Source: Actinomycetota bacterium (lineage in GTDB: Bacteria; Actinomycetota; Humimicrobiia; Humimicrobiales; Humimicrobiaceae). Taken from it: 8,180 nucleotides of DNA. The notes under the pieces were generated by a model. That model ran no database searches. It was not told the origin of the DNA and was given only the letters and a program-made list of their open reading frames with translations. Shown in pieces: positions 6,311-8,180 of the stretch; position 1 is the first letter of the stretch; each line of letters opens with the position of its first letter. The position numbers were made by a program, and so were the translations under genes. The DNA lies in contig JAMCSM010000016.1 of the NCBI GenBank assembly GCA_023380915.1, forward strand, positions 1-8,180. Direction: 5' to 3'.

Positions 6311-7723
6311 TTAATTCCTGAGTAATTCATCTGTTACACTTGTGATATCTCCTGCGCCCATCAGCAGCACTATGTCATCTTCTTTTATATTTTCATTTAA
6401 ATAATCCTTAACATCACCTAATTTGGGTATGTATACCAGTTTCTTTGAAAAACCTTCTTCCAGCAAACTGTCAATCAGCAGTTTTCCTGTGACTCCCGGA
6501 ATAGGAATTTCATCGGATCCAAATACATCAGTTATTATCAAAATATCCGTATTATTAAAACAAGTATTAAATTTATCATGAAATTTTGAAAGTCTTGTAT
6601 ACCTGTGCGGTTGAAAAACTGTTATAATCCTTTCCTTTTTTTCCGAAAATGCAGCATCAAGTGTTGCTTTTACTTCTGTAGGATGATGAGCATAATCATC
6701 AAAAATCAGAGCGCCCCTTTTTTCACCCCTTTTTTCAAATCTCCTCTTTGTCCCGGTAAAAAACTCTAAAATATTTATTGATTTTTCGATATCAAGCTTC
6801 AGACCATGACATACAGAGATAGCTGCAAGACTGTTTTTTATATTATGTATGCCGGGGACATTTAGTTTTACCTTAAATTTAAGCACACCGCCGATCCCGG
6901 AATTTTTATTTTCTTTTATGACAAGGTCATAAGAACATGTGAAGTTAATAAGGTTGATATTTTCAGCATAAATATCATTGTCTTGCTTCAAACCGTAAGA
7001 GATTATTTTTCCGGGTGTTATTCTGCTTATTTCTTGTGGACTGATTTCGTCCCCGTATATAACAATCAACCCTTCTTTCCTGATATTGCCTATAAACCTA
7101 TAAAAGCTTTCTTTTAAATGATCAAAATTTTTATAATAATCCATATGGTCTTCTTCAATATTGGTGATAACACCGACAAGAGGTTTATAGTTTAAAAAAG
7201 TACCGTCACTTTCGCAGGCTTCGGCAATCACATATTCTCCACTGCCATATCTTGCATTTGAACCCAGCTCATTAAGCTCGCCCCCTATTATAATTGTGGG
7301 ATCCAGTCCTAATCCCCTGAATATCAATGATATCATTGAGGTTGTAGTAGTTTTACCATGGGTTCCTGATACAGCAATACTATTCTTATTATTTAAAATC
7401 CACGCAAGGACATCTCCCCTGCTGAAAATTTGCAGCCGGGCCTCTTTTGCAGCCAGCAGTTCTACATTATTTTCAGAGATAGCCGCAGAATATATAACAG
7501 CTTCGAATCCAATGATATGATTTCCATCATGTCCAATGTGAACTCTAATTCCTTCATTTTCAAGTAAGCTCACATACCTTGAATATTTTATATCTGAACC
7601 AGAAACACTAAAGCCCATTCCTTTCAGGACAAGAGCTATTGCACTCATTCCTGCGCCGCCGATCCCTATCAAATAGAAGCTGCTGATTTTTTTCAAATTA
7701 TATTTTGCTGAATTTTTTTCCAT
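6311..7723 (-). CDS. murC: UDP-N-acetylmuramate--L-alanine ligase MurC
   Basis: MurC is the ATP-dependent cytoplasmic ligase that adds the first stem residue, normally L-Ala, to UDP-MurNAc. The protein has 470 residues with three Mur-ligase domains. The N-terminal UDP-binding Rossmann domain has GIGGAGMS (20-27). The central ATPase domain has the P-loop SGTHGKTTTT (119-128), AEACESDGTFL and the Mg/substrate motif TNIEEDHMDYY. The C-terminal domain begins near PGIHNIKNSLAA and contains TKRRFE, DDYAHHPTEVKATL, FQPHRYTR and the closing GAGD. DDYAHHPTE and FQPHRYTR are typical of MurC rather than MurD, MurE or MurF. The ATG shares its A with the murG stop in TAATG (7725-7721), which implies translational coupling. 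A GGGAG at 7738-7734, ten bases upstream, may serve as ribosome site. Length and motifs are ordinary. Confidence 0.98.
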   Translation of the reverse strand: MEKNSAKYNLKKISSFYLIGIGGAGMSAIALVLKGMGFSVSGSDIKYSRYVSLLENEGIRVHIGHDGNHIIGFEAVIYSAAISENNVELLAAKEARLQIFSRGDVLAWILNNKNSIAVSGTHGKTTTTSMISLIFRGLGLDPTIIIGGELNELGSNARYGSGEYVIAEACESDGTFLNYKPLVGVITNIEEDHMDYYKNFDHLKESFYRFIGNIRKEGLIVIYGDEISPQEISRITPGKIISYGLKQDNDIYAENINLINFTCSYDLVIKENKNSGIGGVLKFKVKLNVPGIHNIKNSLAAISVCHGLKLDIEKSINILEFFTGTKRRFEKRGEKRGALIFDDYAHHPTEVKATLDAAFSEKKERIITVFQPHRYTRLSKFHDKFNTCFNNTDILIITDVFGSDEIPIPGVTGKLLIDSLLEEGFSKKLVYIPKLGDVKDYLNENIKEDDIVLLMGAGDITSVTDELLRN

Positions 7724-8180
7724 TAATTTATAACTCCCAATATCGTATCTCCTATAATTTTTTCACCATCCATTTTCTTAAACTCAAACTTTTCTTCCTT
7801 CATAGTATTATATTTCTCTTTATTATTTGAAAGAAGATCTTCAACTGTTTTGGAAAGCAAATTTTTTTCCAGATCTTTATCAGATATCAGAATTGCTTTT
7901 CCGTTACCGGCAATATAATCAGCATTAAAAAACTGGTGGTTTTCAATTGCTTCAGGATAAGGTATGAGGATGGCCGGGATATTTGTTACCAGAAGCTCTG
8001 CAATCGTGTTAGCACCTGATCTGGAAATTATTAAATCAGCTATCCTGTAAACCTCTTCCATTTCACTTACATAAGGTAATATTTTAATAAAGGATAAATC
8101 ATCGGATTTATAAATACCAGAGATTTTATTATTAATATTGTGATAAAATCTCTGTCCGCAAATAAGCAGGATCTGAATTT
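7723..8180 (-). CDS. murG: UDP-GlcNAc:lipid I transferase MurG, C-terminal part (start lies beyond the right edge)
   Basis: MurG is the peripheral membrane glycosyltransferase that moves GlcNAc onto lipid I to make lipid II at the inner face of the membrane. The frame is open to the right edge (first full codon at 8178) and gives the last 151 residues, less than half of a usual 350-370 residue protein. It starts in IQILLICGQRF, the donor-domain strand after the interdomain linker. It continues with ILPYVSEMEEVYRIADL, the UDP-GlcNAc-binding SRSGANTIAEL with its conserved Glu, and PYPEAIENHQFFNADYI, which matches the HQxxNA family motif. An internal Met at 8061 falls inside the conserved fold and is not the start. 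The TAA stop overlaps the murC ATG by one base. Fold position and motifs make this call secure despite the truncation. Confidence 0.96.
   Translation of the reverse strand, partial: IQILLICGQRFYHNINNKISGIYKSDDLSFIKILPYVSEMEEVYRIADLIISRSGANTIAELLVTNIPAILIPYPEAIENHQFFNADYIAGNGKAILISDKDLEKNLLSKTVEDLLSNNKEKYNTMKEEKFEFKKMDGEKIIGDTILGVIN

Noticed and set aside
7723..8061. A 112-codon gene starting at the Met at 8061
   Set aside because: The same frame continues open to the right edge and the upstream residues are conserved MurG sequence, so this is an internal Met of a truncated murG.

Overview
The window is one uninterrupted stretch of a division and cell wall (dcw) gene cluster. Every gene is on the minus strand, so transcription runs from position 8180 towards position 1. 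In that order the genes are murG (3' part), murC, murB, ddl, ftsQ, ftsA, ftsZ, yggS/ylmE and sepF (5' part). The base composition is strongly AT-rich, roughly two thirds A+T by eye. The genes are tightly packed: murG/murC overlap by one base in TAATG, murB/ddl abut as TAAATG, and the other gaps are 5 to about 94 bases. I see no convincing internal promoter, terminator, RNA gene, mobile element, CRISPR array or attachment site, and the region looks like one long operon.

Region by region: 8180-4354 encodes peptidoglycan precursor enzymes. MurG makes lipid II, MurC adds L-Ala to UDP-MurNAc, MurB makes UDP-MurNAc by reduction, and Ddl makes D-Ala-D-Ala. Positions 4309-1046 encode the core divisome: FtsQ/DivIB (membrane POTRA protein), FtsA (actin-like membrane tether) and FtsZ (tubulin-like GTPase). 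Positions 1040-1 hold a YggS/YlmE-type PLP-binding protein and the start of SepF, the second FtsZ membrane anchor. That last part matches the ftsZ-ylmE-ylmF layout of Gram-positive-type bacteria.

The organism cannot be named from this window. FtsA plus SepF, ftsZ-yggS-sepF synteny and low GC suggest a Terrabacteria lineage: Bacillota-like, or a low-GC relative of Actinomycetota or Atribacterota. The FtsZ T4 loop reads GEGGGTGTG, with Glu where most bacteria have Met, a residue I associate with actinobacterial FtsZ. This placement is inference.

The most notable observation is at the 3' end of ftsA. The reading frame stops at 2307 without the usual C-terminal membrane-targeting helix. The adjacent +1 frame, starting from an A6T4 run at 2336-2327, encodes what looks like the missing linker and amphipathic helix, and it ends at a TAG fused to the ftsZ Shine-Dalgarno sequence. 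This is a single-base indel (sequencing error or real mutation) or a recoding site. Secondary points are well-supported TTG starts for both ftsA and ftsZ, a shortened loop in FtsZ, and a divergent MurB. I found no undescribed system; apart from these details it is an ordinary dcw cluster.
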